From Saccharopolyspora_D taberi (GTDB lineage Bacteria; Actinomycetota; Actinomycetes; Mycobacteriales; Pseudonocardiaceae): a DNA stretch of 64,000 bases. Below the pieces are notes generated by a model, which did not search any database, was not told where the DNA came from, and saw only the letters and a list, made by a program, of their open reading frames with translations. The stretch is from contig NZ_BAAAUX010000010.1 of assembly GCF_039534165.1 (NCBI RefSeq), positions 1-64,000 of the forward strand, read 5' to 3'. Position numbers and translations under genes: made by a program. Positions 8,238 through 16,956 of this stretch are shown here, in pieces (position 1 is the stretch's first letter; every line of letters begins with the position of its first letter).

Positions 8238-8828
8238 GTGATGACCACGAGCTGGGAGCTCCGGGCGCGATCCGGACGGGCGGTGCTGGTCAACGGCACG
8301 AACCGGGAGGTCGAGCCGGGGCGACTGCCGCTGCCGGAGGCACTGGTCGCCGCGCTGCACGAGTGGGCCGGGGTCGCCGAGGCGATGCCCGCTGATGACG
8401 CGGTCGCCGAGCAGGTGTCGGCCCGCGGCAGGCAGCTCGCGATGCGGCTGGCCGTGGAGACCGGCGGGGAGATCGGCTACGCCGACCCGGTCACCGGCGA
8501 GGTCGACCGGATCGGCAGGCGGCGCCCGGCGCGCCCCGGCCAGCTGACCCCGCCGCCGCCCACGCCGTGGGCGACCGGCCTGACCGTCACCGTGATCATC
8601 GCCGCGATCGTGCTGATCGCGCTGGTCGTGGTGAGCCACGGCCTGTCCGAGGTCAACACCTGGCTCGCCGTCGGCGTGAACATCGTCGTAGCGGCCGGTT
8701 TCGCGCCGTCGATCTGGCTCGGCCGGCGCGTTCCGGTGTGGCGGTGGGTCGCTTTCGGGACCGCCGCCGGGGTTTTGCTGGCTTGGGCCGCTCTGCTGCT
8801 CAGCTCTCTCGGGGGCGGTGGGTATTGA
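8238..8828 (+). CDS. DUF2537 membrane protein
   Basis: A 196-residue protein of unknown function. The first 105 residues are soluble and acidic; the remainder holds three hydrophobic helices (about 112-133, 142-163 and 171-190). It matches the position and layout of the DUF2537 protein Rv0882 between the methyltransferase and sepH of mycobacteria. It starts two bases after the methyltransferase stop, so the two are co-transcribed. It converges on sepH across the bidirectional terminator at 9157-9193. Confidence 0.75.
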   Translation: MMTTSWELRARSGRAVLVNGTNREVEPGRLPLPEALVAALHEWAGVAEAMPADDAVAEQVSARGRQLAMRLAVETGGEIGYADPVTGEVDRIGRRRPARPGQLTPPPPTPWATGLTVTVIIAAIVLIALVVVSHGLSEVNTWLAVGVNIVVAAGFAPSIWLGRRVPVWRWVAFGTAAGVLLAWAALLLSSLGGGGY

Positions 8829-8870
8829 GGGGGCTGGGGGCGGCGGTTTTGGCGGTTCGGCTGCGGTTTT

Positions 8871-9127
8871 GCGGGTGGTTCTGGGGCGCTCGCCGCCCCC
8901 AGGCCCCCGGCAGGTCTCCGGGATGAGTCTCCGATCTCCGCTGCGGTTCGGTTGGGGTGGTTCTCATCCCGTCGACCTCCACGAGGGCTATCAGACCGCG
9001 TCAAGGGGGCGGTTTTGCTTGGGCGCTGCGGTTTGGCTTTATGTGCCCCCTTGACACGGCCTGATCGGGCTTTGCCAGGTCGACGGGATGAGAACCAAAC
9101 CCCGCCCTTGTGGGTGGGGACTTCGTC
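8871..9127. repeat. palindromic dispersed repeat, complete copy A
   Basis: The core at 8959-9096 has two 52-base arms (8959-9010 and 9045-9096) around a 34-base loop. The outer 20 bases of each arm (GGTTCTCATCCCGTCGACCT) and the inner GTCAAGGGGGC pair perfectly, with partial pairing between. Flanks on both sides (8871-8958 and 9097-9127) are also shared with copy B at 55799-56056, which lies in the opposite orientation. No protein-coding content was recognised. Confidence 0.9.
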
Positions 9128-9156
9128 TCCGGTCACTGTGCCGTTCGTGTCTTGCG

Positions 9157-9193
9157 AAAGAGGCCCGTGATCTTTGCGATCACGGGCCTCTTT
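9157..9193. terminator. bidirectional terminator between DUF2537 gene and sepH
   Basis: AAAGAGGCCCGTGATC (9157-9172) and GATCACGGGCCTCTTT (9178-9193) form a perfect 16-bp stem with a five-base loop. A-run and T-run ends on both strands suit termination in either direction between the two convergent genes. Confidence 0.9.
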
Positions 9194-9208
9194 ACTCCGT
9201 CCCCTGGG

Positions 9209-10129
9209 TCACCGGTGGGAGCGGACTCCGAGGAGTACGTCCTCCCACGATGGAACGATCGGGTGATTCTTGCGCCCCCGGCGCTGCGGCTCCGCCGCCT
9301 TGCGCTGCGACTCGTCGTCGGCGGCCTCCGCCGCCTCCTCCTCGGGCGCCTCGGCCTGCTCCGCGGCCGGGACCGGCTCCGCCGGTTCCTCGGCGGGCTT
9401 CGCCGCCGGGGCGCCTCCGTCGAGGTCCAGCGCCGGGATCTCCGGCCGCTGCGCGGCCGGTTCGGGGCGCTCCGCCGTCGACTGCTGGTCGAGCTCCAGG
9501 GCCTCCCTGGCCAGCTCGGTCACCGGCCGGACCGTCCGAAGTGGACGGTTCGGCGACGGGTCGAGCAGGTCCGCGGCGTGGTCGTCCAGCGCCGCCACGG
9601 TGCCGCCGTGCGCTCCCGGGTGGAACACCCAGTGCGCCACGTTGTCCGAGCGCCCCGCGGTCCACAGCAGCTGGATGACCCACTTGCCGTCCTCGCCGCG
9701 CCAGGCGTCCCAGGTGGTCTCGTTGTAGTCGTGGCCGCGCATGCCGAAGGTGTGCGCGACGACCTCGCCGAGGGTCTGCACGTCCGGCCCGTCCTCGCGC
9801 ACCGGGTGCGCGCGCTGGGCCATCTCGGCGATCTGCGCTCGCTCCAGCAGCACCGGGTAGGCGTAGCGCTCGACCCGCTGCTCCGGGATCCCCGCTGCCG
9901 CCGCGACCTGTTCGACCGAGGCGCCGCCGCGGATGCGGGCCTGGATCTCCCTGGGCCGCATCTGGGCTTCCATCTCGATCTGCACCTGGCCGAGCCGGGT
10001 CAGGTCACCCCGCGCCGCCGCGCGCAGGCGCTCGTCGGCGGGTACGGAAAACCGGTCACCGTTCTCGGGGTCCTCGCAGATGACGGTCTCACCGTCCTCG
10101 TCGAGCCCGACCACCCGCAGCGCTCGCAT
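9209..10129 (-). CDS. sepH: SepH septation protein (DUF3071)
   Basis: A 306-residue protein matching SepH, which in Streptomyces and mycobacteria binds FtsZ and promotes its assembly at division sites. The N-terminal 190 residues form the DUF3071 region, including a helix-turn-helix-like stretch near 67-105 (GGASVEQVAAAAGIPEQRV). The middle is long, low-complexity and rich in Ala, Glu and Pro. The last residues around HPIVPSWEDVLLGVR are a conserved tail. ATG 10129 is preceded by GGGAGG; the frame is open to 10288 without a better start. Neighbour order with the methyltransferase and serC supports the call. Confidence 0.9.
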   Translation of the reverse strand: MRALRVVGLDEDGETVICEDPENGDRFSVPADERLRAAARGDLTRLGQVQIEMEAQMRPREIQARIRGGASVEQVAAAAGIPEQRVERYAYPVLLERAQIAEMAQRAHPVREDGPDVQTLGEVVAHTFGMRGHDYNETTWDAWRGEDGKWVIQLLWTAGRSDNVAHWVFHPGAHGGTVAALDDHAADLLDPSPNRPLRTVRPVTELAREALELDQQSTAERPEPAAQRPEIPALDLDGGAPAAKPAEEPAEPVPAAEQAEAPEEEAAEAADDESQRKAAEPQRRGRKNHPIVPSWEDVLLGVRSHR

Positions 10130-10375
10130 AACGCCAGCCTCCCGCCGACTACATGTCACCAAGCTGTGACAGTAACCCGGCGCGCCCCCTTGACGCAGGA
10201 GGCGCGCCGGGCCCGTCGTCCTGGTGCCCACCCTCTCCACCATCGATCTTGCCGGAAGAGTGAGCTCTGAGCGAACAGGTAGAACCACTCAACTTGCGCC
10301 GTCGATCACTCCCGGTGATCCGATGCGGCTCATCGGGTGAAGATCGACCGCGCGGTGGTCAGCCCGCGACCGGAG

Positions 10376-11521
10376 TCAGTGCAGCTGGGAAACCACCCAG
10401 TCGATGGACTTGGTCAGCGCGGTCACGTCGTCCGGCTCGATCGCCGGGAACATGCCGATGCGCAGCTGGTTGCGGCCCAGCTTCCGGTACGGCTCGGTGT
10501 CCACGATCCCGTTCGCGCGCAGCGCCTTGGCCACCGCCGCAGCGTCCACGGTGTCGTCGAAGTCGATCGTGCCGACGACCTGGGAGCGCTTGGCCGGGTC
10601 GCTGACGTACGGCGTCGCGTACGGCGAGGACTCGGCCCACTGGTAGAGCCGCTGCGAGGACTCGCGGGTCCGCGAGACGCACCAGTCCAGGCCGCCCTGG
10701 CCGTTCATCCACTCGATCTGGTCGGCCAGCAGGAACAGCGTGGCCACCGCCGGGGTGTTGTAGGTCTGGTCCTTGCGGGAGTTGTCCAGCGCGGTCGGCA
10801 GCGACAGGAACTCCGGCACCCAGCGGTCGCTCGACCCGATCTCGCCGATCCGCTCGATCGCGGCCGGGCTCATCGCGGCCAGCCAGAGCCCGCCGTCGGA
10901 GGCGAAGCTCTTCTGCGGCGCGAAGTAGTAGACGTCGACGTCGCTCGCGTCGAAGCCGAGGCCGCCCGCGCCGGAGGTGGCGTCGATGGCGATCAGCGCC
11001 TTCTCCGAGCCCGCCGGACGGGTCGGGGTGACCATCACGCCGGTCGAGGTCTCGTTGTGCGCCCAGGCGATCAGGTCGACGCTCGGGTCCGACACCGGCT
11101 CCGGGGCGTCACCCGGCTCGGCGGAGACCACCACCGGGTCGGCCAGGAACGGCGCGCCCTTGGTGGCCTTGGCGAACTTCGAGGAGAACTCGCCGTAGGA
11201 CAGGTGCAGGGAACGCTCCCGCACCAGGCCGAACGCGGCGGCGTCCCAGAACGCGGTGGTGCCGCCGACGCCCAGCACGACCTCGTAGCCTTCGGGCAGC
11301 GAGAACAGCTCTCCCAGCCCCTCCCGGATCCGCCCGACCAGCGACTTCACCGGCTTCTGGCGGTGCGAGGTGCCCATCACGGCGGCACCGTCCTCGACCA
11401 GCCGGTTCAGCTGCTCGGGGCGCACCTTGGACGGCCCGCAACCGAACCGGCCGTCGCCGGGCTTGAGCTCGCTGGGCAGGGCCAGGGTGGTCGGATCGGT
11501 CTTGGGTTCGGCCTGCGTCAT
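10376..11521 (-). CDS. serC: phosphoserine aminotransferase
   Basis: A 381-residue class-V aminotransferase that transfers an amino group from glutamate to 3-phosphohydroxypyruvate in serine synthesis, using pyridoxal phosphate. The N-terminal GRFGCGPSKVRPEQL block is typical of the actinobacterial form. Asp180 in AIDATSG and the Schiff-base lysine Lys204 in FAPQKSFASDGG are visible. ATG 11521 follows GGAGG at eight bases; the open frame extends further to 11590. The gene follows the sepH-serC order of mycobacteria. Confidence 0.93.
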   Translation of the reverse strand: MTQAEPKTDPTTLALPSELKPGDGRFGCGPSKVRPEQLNRLVEDGAAVMGTSHRQKPVKSLVGRIREGLGELFSLPEGYEVVLGVGGTTAFWDAAAFGLVRERSLHLSYGEFSSKFAKATKGAPFLADPVVVSAEPGDAPEPVSDPSVDLIAWAHNETSTGVMVTPTRPAGSEKALIAIDATSGAGGLGFDASDVDVYYFAPQKSFASDGGLWLAAMSPAAIERIGEIGSSDRWVPEFLSLPTALDNSRKDQTYNTPAVATLFLLADQIEWMNGQGGLDWCVSRTRESSQRLYQWAESSPYATPYVSDPAKRSQVVGTIDFDDTVDAAAVAKALRANGIVDTEPYRKLGRNQLRIGMFPAIEPDDVTALTKSIDWVVSQLH

Positions 11522-11739
11522 GCCGGCGCCTCCGGGCGTTGTTGGTGACATAGGGGTTGGCCGGATGACCGGCGCCGTTGCCGGCTCCATGCACGGGCTG
11601 CGATTCCGGTGTTTCCGCGTTGTTACCGCAGTCGCCGCACCGCAACTTACTGCGATCCGATGCCTTTGGCCAAGAAGACCAAGGTCCTGATCCGGTCATT
11701 CCGGACACTCGGTTCGGTCACGAAAGGTGGTTGCGGCGG

Positions 11740-12309
11740 CTACGACGTGCGTTGGCGGAGCCTGCGGATGCGGTCGCGGAGTTCGTCGCCGCGGCGGGTC
11801 GCGGCGTCGAAGAGCTCGTCCAGGGCGTCGGCCGGCGCGCCGAGCCCGCGGCGCAGTTCCCGCCGCAGGGCCAGGAGTTCGTAACCGCGGTCGCCGCCGC
11901 CGAAGTCGGGCTCGAAGCCGTCCGGGGCGAGGCGCTGGACGCCGACGTTGGTCCAGCGCAGCGCTTCCCGGGTGCGCCGGGCGCGGGAGTAGGCGGTGGC
12001 GGCGGCGAGGTAGGTCTGCTCCCGGGTGGACCGCGAGCGCAGCAGTTCGGCGAACAGCCGGTCCGCCTCGGCTTGCCGCCCGTTGGCCATCAGGAATTCG
12101 GCGTAGGTGGCCTTCGGGTCGAAGAAGCCGCGGCCGTCGTCGGCGGCGACCGCGGCCAGCAGCGCCCGCTCGGCGCGCTCGTGCTCGCCCGCGCGCCGCC
12201 AGTAGCTCGCCGCCTCGACCAGGTCGTCGCAGCGCTGACCGCCGAGTTCGGCGTCGTCCTCCAGCGCCTCGGCGTAGACGACGTCCAACCGCCGTGTGAC
12301 CGTCACCAC
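11740..12309 (-). CDS. TPR-like hypothetical protein
   Basis: A 189-residue soluble protein made almost wholly of amphipathic helices. Successive segments resemble tetratricopeptide units (ASYWRRAGEHERAERALL near 32-49, then FLMANGRQAEADRLFAELL and AYSRARRTREALRW), suggesting a binding scaffold. It begins with tandem GTG codons at 12309 and 12306. The C-terminal 40 residues are charged and helical. It lies between serC and citA on the same strand; the family was not recognised. Confidence 0.6.
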   Translation of the reverse strand: MVTVTRRLDVVYAEALEDDAELGGQRCDDLVEAASYWRRAGEHERAERALLAAVAADDGRGFFDPKATYAEFLMANGRQAEADRLFAELLRSRSTREQTYLAAATAYSRARRTREALRWTNVGVQRLAPDGFEPDFGGGDRGYELLALRRELRRGLGAPADALDELFDAATRRGDELRDRIRRLRQRTS

Positions 12310-12385
12310 TCCACGTTACCGCTGGTGGCGGCAAGATCGCCGTCGTTGGGCGGTGCCGCCGGGCAGCACCGCCCACGACCCCGGC

Positions 12386-13516
12386 TCAGCCCGCGGCGGC
12401 GACCAGCGGGGTGATCGAGCCCCAGCCGTCGACGTCCTGCGGCGAACGCGGTTCCGGGCCGACGTACTGCGCCGACGGCCGGACCAGCCGCCCGGTGCGC
12501 TTCTGCTCCAGCACGTGCGCGCTCCAGCCCGCGAGCCGGGCGCAGGTGAACATCGCGGGCATCATCGCGGTCGGGACCTCGGCGAAGTCGAGGACCACCG
12601 CCGCCCAGAACTCGACGTTGGTCTCGATCTGGCGGTCCGGGCGCCGCTCCCGCAGCACCGACAGCGCCGCCTGCTCCAGCTCCGCGGCGACCTCGAAGCG
12701 CGGCGCCGAGAGCTGGTCGCAGGTGTTGCGCAGCACCCGCGCCCGCGGGTCCTCGGCGCGGTAGACGCGGTGTCCGAAGCCCATCAGGCGGTCGCCGCGG
12801 TCCAGGATGGACTCGACGACGGCGCGGGCGTTCCCGGTCCGCTCGGCCTCGGCGATCATCGGCAGCACCCGCGCGGGCGCGCCGCCGTGCAGCGGCCCGG
12901 ACATCGCGCCGACCGCGCCGGACAGCGACGCGGCGACGTCGGCGCCGGTGGAGGCGATCACCCGCGCGGTGAAGGTGGAGGCGTTCAGGCCGTGCTCGGC
13001 GGCCGAGACCCAGTAGGCGTCGAGCGCCTGCACGTGCCGGGGGTCGGGCTCGCCGCGCCAGGTGGTCAGGAAGCGCTCGGTGGTCGTGGCCGCCTCGTCG
13101 ATCCGGTGCTGCGGTACCGGCGGCTGGTCACCGCGCGCGGACTGCGCGACGTAGGACAGCCCGAGCACGGAGGCGAGCGCGAGCTGGTCGCGGGCCTGCT
13201 CGTCGGTGATGTCCAGCAGCGGGCCGAAGCCGTGCGCCGGGGCGAGCATCGCCAGCCCGGCCTGGGCGTCGGTGCGGACGTCGCCGGTGCGCACCGGGAC
13301 GGCCAGGTCGGGGGCGGCGGGCAGGCCGTCGCCGAAGCGGCCGTCGACCAGCAGCGACCACACGTCGCCGAAGGAGACCGTGCCCACGAGGTCCTCGATG
13401 TCGACGCCGCGGTACCGCAGGGCGCCACCGTCCCGGTCCGGCTCGGCGATCTCGGTCCGGAAGGCGACGACGCCTTCGAGCCCGGGGCGGAAACCGGATT
13501 CGCTCGCGTTGCTCAT
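12386..13516 (-). CDS. citrate synthase 2 (CitA-like)
   Basis: A 376-residue citrate synthase condensing acetyl-CoA with oxaloacetate. The catalytic histidines lie in HGLNASTFTARV and in GFGHRVYRAEDPRARVL, with SGPLHGGAP between them. It is shorter than the main citrate synthase at 27879-29183 and resembles the second enzyme CitA of mycobacteria. ATG 13516 is chosen over upstream in-frame codons because homologous sequence starts there. The divergent urease operon begins 300 bases away. Confidence 0.87.
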   Translation of the reverse strand: MSNASESGFRPGLEGVVAFRTEIAEPDRDGGALRYRGVDIEDLVGTVSFGDVWSLLVDGRFGDGLPAAPDLAVPVRTGDVRTDAQAGLAMLAPAHGFGPLLDITDEQARDQLALASVLGLSYVAQSARGDQPPVPQHRIDEAATTTERFLTTWRGEPDPRHVQALDAYWVSAAEHGLNASTFTARVIASTGADVAASLSGAVGAMSGPLHGGAPARVLPMIAEAERTGNARAVVESILDRGDRLMGFGHRVYRAEDPRARVLRNTCDQLSAPRFEVAAELEQAALSVLRERRPDRQIETNVEFWAAVVLDFAEVPTAMMPAMFTCARLAGWSAHVLEQKRTGRLVRPSAQYVGPEPRSPQDVDGWGSITPLVAAAG

Positions 13517-13610
13517 GATGCCTCGTCTTTCACGCTCGCTGTTGCCGCGCGCGGGCGCGCGCGGGTGTCTGACGTGGCGGGGTGCAGGGCGCGAAACGCG
13601 GCCGTTGCTG

Positions 13611-13744
13611 TGTTGCCAACAGTGCACCGGGCGGCGTCGATCACGCAATCAGGACCGGACATCGGAGCAGCCGGGATGACAAAAGTCACAGCGTGGTCGG
13701 TAACAATCGTTAGCGGGACAAAACGACTGATTAATGGTTGTTAC
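13611..13744. promoter_or_regulatory. AT-rich divergent control region between citA and urease
   Basis: The gap is AT-rich compared with its surroundings and carries several inverted repeats: TGTTGCCAACA at 13611-13621, nearer citA, and GTAACAA (13700-13706) paired with TTGTTAC (13738-13744), nearer ureA. Nitrogen-regulator control of urease would be expected, but no clear GlnR box (GTnAC-N6-GAAAC) could be read, so the binding protein is unknown. Confidence 0.35.
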
Positions 13745-13815
13745 GGAGCAATTATTTTCATGTAAATGTCCTGGTTACGGCGGCGACTTCCGAATGCGTG
13801 TGTTAAAGAAGCTCC

Positions 13816-14118
13816 ATGCACCTTGCTCCACATGAGCGCGACAAGCTCCTCGTGCACCTCGCCGCGAGGCTCGCGCGCGAACGGATGGACCGCGGTCTGA
13901 AGCTGAACTACCCCGAGGCCGTCGCGCTGATCACCGACCACGTCGTGGAGGGCGCCAGGGACGGCCGCAGCGTCTCCGAGCTGATGCGGACCGGGCGCGA
14001 GGTCCTGACCGCCGAGCAGGTGCTCGACGGGATCCCCGAGATGGTGCACGAGGTCCAGGTCGAGGCGACCTTCCCGGACGGCACCAAGCTCGTCACCGTG
14101 CACGACCCCATCAACTGA
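13816..14118 (+). CDS. ureA: urease subunit gamma
   Basis: A 100-residue gamma subunit, the standard length, with the conserved opening MHLAPHERDKLLVHLA and the NYPEAVALITDHVVEGARDG segment. Urease hydrolyses urea to ammonia and carbamate in the cytoplasm; gamma helps form the outer shell of the active trimer. It is the first gene of ureABCFGD. The ATG is preceded by AAAGAAG. Confidence 0.96.
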   Translation: MHLAPHERDKLLVHLAARLARERMDRGLKLNYPEAVALITDHVVEGARDGRSVSELMRTGREVLTAEQVLDGIPEMVHEVQVEATFPDGTKLVTVHDPIN

Positions 14119-14172
14119 GGGCCTGTCTCGCGTGACCGAGGACAGACGCTGACACGGCTTTTGGAGGAGCAC

Positions 14173-14556
14173 ATGCGACCCGGGGAGATCATCACCGGGG
14201 ACGGTCCGATTCCGCTGAACCCGGGGCGGCAGCGGGTCCGGATCACCGTCGTCAACCGCGCCGACCGCGCCGTGCAGGTCGGCTCGCACTACCACTTCGC
14301 CGCCGTCAACGACGGCCTGGAGTTCGACCGCGCGGCGGCGTGGGGGCACCGGCTCGACGTGCCCTCCGGCACCGCGGTGCGGTTCGAGCCGGGCGTGGAG
14401 CGCGAGGTCGACCTGGTGCCCGTCGGCGGGGCCCGGCTGGTCCGCGGCCTGCGGCTGGAGTACGCGGGTGAGCTCGACGCCCGCGGCGCCGAACCCGCCG
14501 AGTTCAACTACGGAGAGAAGGGCGAGGGACACCCCAGTGAGCACGTCGTCCATTGA
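14173..14556 (+). CDS. ureB: urease subunit beta
   Basis: A 127-residue beta subunit starting MRPGEIITGDGPI and containing the typical VGSHYHFAAVNDGLEFDR stretch. ATG 14173 is used because TTGGAGGAG lies directly upstream; the frame is open to 14161. The last 20 bases overlap the start of ureC, giving tight coupling. The subunit is separate from gamma, unlike the fused forms of some bacteria. Confidence 0.95.
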   Translation: MRPGEIITGDGPIPLNPGRQRVRITVVNRADRAVQVGSHYHFAAVNDGLEFDRAAAWGHRLDVPSGTAVRFEPGVEREVDLVPVGGARLVRGLRLEYAGELDARGAEPAEFNYGEKGEGHPSEHVVH

Positions 14557-16264
14557 CCGGGACCGCTACGCCGAGCTGTTCGGCCCGACCACCGGGGACC
14601 GGATCCGGCTCGCCGACACCGACCTGCTCATCGAGGTCACCGAGGACCGCAGCCAGGGGCCGACCGGCTCCGGCGACGAGGTGGTCTTCGGCGGCGGCAA
14701 GGTGATCCGCGAGTCGATGGGGCAGTCCGCCGCGAGCCGCGCCGAGGGCACGCCGGACGTGGTGATCACCGGTGCGGTCATCCTCGACCACTGGGGCGTG
14801 GTCAAGGCCGACATCGGCATCCGCGACGGCCGGATCACCGGCATCGGCAAGGCGGGCAACCCCAGCGCCAACAACGATGTCGACGCCTCCCTGGTGATCG
14901 GCCCGTCCACCGAGGTCGTCGCGGGCAACGGCAAGATCGTCACGGCCGGTGGCATCGACACCCACGTGCACTTCATCTGCCCGCAGGAGGTCGACGTCGC
15001 GCTCGCCTCCGGGGTGACCACGCTGGTCGGCGGCGGCACCGGACCGGCCGACGGGAGCAAGGCCACCACCGTCACGCCGGGTTCCTGGAACCTCGGCCGG
15101 GTCATGCAGTCGATGGACTTCATGCCGGTGAACGTGATGCTGCTGGGCAAGGGCAGCACGATGCGCGCCGAGGCGCTGTGGGAGCAGCTGCGGGCGGGCG
15201 CGGGCGGCTTCAAGATCCACGAGGACTGGGGCGCGACCCCGGCGGTGATCGACAGCGCGCTGCGGGTGGCCGAGGAGTCCGGCGTCCAGGTCGCGCTGCA
15301 CGCCGACACGCTCAACGAGGCCGGTTTCTACGAGTCGACGCGCGCGGCGATCAACGGTCGCTCGATCTGCGTCTTCCACGCCGAGGGCGCGGGCGGCGGG
15401 CACGCGCCGGACATCATCCGGATCGCCTCGGAGGCCAACGCGCTGCCGTCGTCGACCAACCCGACCCGGCCGCACACCGTCAACACCATCGACGAGCACC
15501 TCGACATGGTGATGGTCTGCCACCACCTCAACCCCTCGGTGCCGGAGGACCTCGCGTTCGCCGAGAGCCGCATCCGGCCGTCCACCATCGCCGCCGAGGA
15601 CCTGCTCCAGGACCTGGGCGCGATCTCGATCATGAGCTCGGACGCGCAGGCCATGGGCCGCATCGGCGAGGTGATCATCCGGACCTGGCAGACCGCGCAC
15701 GTGATGAAGCGCAAGCGCGGATCCCTGCCAGGCGACGGGCGCGCCGACAACAACCGCGCGCAGCGCTACGTCGCGAAGTACACGATCAACCCGGCCATCG
15801 CCCACGGCATCGCCGGGCACGTCGGGTCGGTGGAGGTCGGCAAGATGGCCGACCTGGTGCTCTGGGAGCCGAAGTTCTTCGGCGTGCGCCCGCACATGGT
15901 GCTCAAGGGCGGGTTCGCCGCGTGGGCCGCGATGGGCGACGCGAACGCGTCGATCCCGACGCCGCAGCCCTACGTCGGGCGCCCGATGTTCGGCGCGCAG
16001 CCGCGTTCGGCCGCCGCGAGCAGCGTGTTCTTCGTGGCCCCGGTCGCGCTCGACGCGCAGCTGCCCGAACAGCTCCAGCTGTCGTCGCGGTTGGTCGCCC
16101 TCGACAGCACCCGCGAGGTCGGCAAGGGCGACATGGTCCACAACTCGGCGACGCCGGACATCCGGGTCGATCCCGACAGCTTCTCCGTGCACGTCGACGG
16201 AGAGCTGGTCGAGCAGGACCCGGTGTCGGAACTGCCCATGGCCCAGCGGTATTTCCTGTTCTGA
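14537..16264 (+). CDS. ureC: urease subunit alpha (catalytic)
   Basis: A 575-residue nickel amidohydrolase carrying the active site. Visible ligands are His143 and His145 (DTHVHF), the carbamylated Lys226 (GGFKIHEDWG), His255 (ALHADT), His281 (FHAEGAGG) and Asp369 (SSDAQAMGR). The mobile flap CHHL (Cys328, His329) is present. The residue set is complete, so the enzyme should be active. GTG 14537 lies inside the ureB end with GAGGGAC upstream; the frame is open to 14468. Confidence 0.96.
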   Translation: MSTSSIDRDRYAELFGPTTGDRIRLADTDLLIEVTEDRSQGPTGSGDEVVFGGGKVIRESMGQSAASRAEGTPDVVITGAVILDHWGVVKADIGIRDGRITGIGKAGNPSANNDVDASLVIGPSTEVVAGNGKIVTAGGIDTHVHFICPQEVDVALASGVTTLVGGGTGPADGSKATTVTPGSWNLGRVMQSMDFMPVNVMLLGKGSTMRAEALWEQLRAGAGGFKIHEDWGATPAVIDSALRVAEESGVQVALHADTLNEAGFYESTRAAINGRSICVFHAEGAGGGHAPDIIRIASEANALPSSTNPTRPHTVNTIDEHLDMVMVCHHLNPSVPEDLAFAESRIRPSTIAAEDLLQDLGAISIMSSDAQAMGRIGEVIIRTWQTAHVMKRKRGSLPGDGRADNNRAQRYVAKYTINPAIAHGIAGHVGSVEVGKMADLVLWEPKFFGVRPHMVLKGGFAAWAAMGDANASIPTPQPYVGRPMFGAQPRSAAASSVFFVAPVALDAQLPEQLQLSSRLVALDSTREVGKGDMVHNSATPDIRVDPDSFSVHVDGELVEQDPVSELPMAQRYFLF

Positions 16265-16956
16265 TGCGCGCTGGTCTTGCTCTTCTCGCGCTCGCCGACG
16301 CGCGGTTCCCCGGCGGCGGGCACGTGCACTCCGGCGGCGTGGAGGAAGCCGCCTCGCGCGGGCTGATCACCAGCGTCGCCGATCTGCGCGAGTTCCTGTT
16401 CGGGCGCCTGCACGGCGCGGGCGCCTTGCAGGCGGTGTTCGCCGCTGCCGCCGCGCACGCCGCCGCTCGCGGTGTCCGCGCCGAGCACTGGGCGGAACTG
16501 GACGTCGAGCTCGACGCCCGGACCCCGTCCCCGGCGCAGCGGGAGGCGTCCCGCGCGCAGGGGCGGGGCGCGATCCGCGCCGGCCGGGCCGCCTGGCCCT
16601 CGCAGGCGCTCACCGAACTGGTGGCCGCGGTCCCGCGACCACACCACCCGATCGTGCTCGGAGTGCTGGCCGCGACGGCCGGTTCCGGGCCGCGGGAAGC
16701 GGCGCTGACCGCGGGCTACCTCGCGGTCAGCGGGCCCTCGTCGGCTGGAGTCCGGCTGCTCGGGCTCGACCCGTTCGCGGTGAACGCGGTGGTGGCCGAG
16801 CTGGCGGGCGATCTCGACGGGATCGCCGACGACGCCGCGGCGGTCGCCGGGCTGGCCCCGGCCGACCTGCCCGCGCCCGGGGCTCCGGCGCTCGACCTGC
16901 TCGCCGAGTCCCACGATCGACACCACAAGGAAGAGGTGCGTCTCTTTGCCTCATGA
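16264..16956 (+). CDS. ureF: urease accessory protein UreF
   Basis: A 230-residue all-helical chaperone that works with UreD and UreG to insert nickel and CO2 into the urease apoprotein. The start LALLALADARFPGGGHVHSGG is the actinobacterial version of the family opening. ATG 16264 overlaps the ureC stop, and the end overlaps the ureG start by 11 bases. The C-terminal RHHKEEVRLFAS tail is typical. Confidence 0.92.
   Translation: MRAGLALLALADARFPGGGHVHSGGVEEAASRGLITSVADLREFLFGRLHGAGALQAVFAAAAAHAAARGVRAEHWAELDVELDARTPSPAQREASRAQGRGAIRAGRAAWPSQALTELVAAVPRPHHPIVLGVLAATAGSGPREAALTAGYLAVSGPSSAGVRLLGLDPFAVNAVVAELAGDLDGIADDAAAVAGLAPADLPAPGAPALDLLAESHDRHHKEEVRLFAS

Noticed and set aside
13690..13760. 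GlnR box upstream of urease
   Set aside because: GTAAC and GTTAC pieces occur, but the GAAAC halves at the required spacing are missing, so only a general control region is reported.
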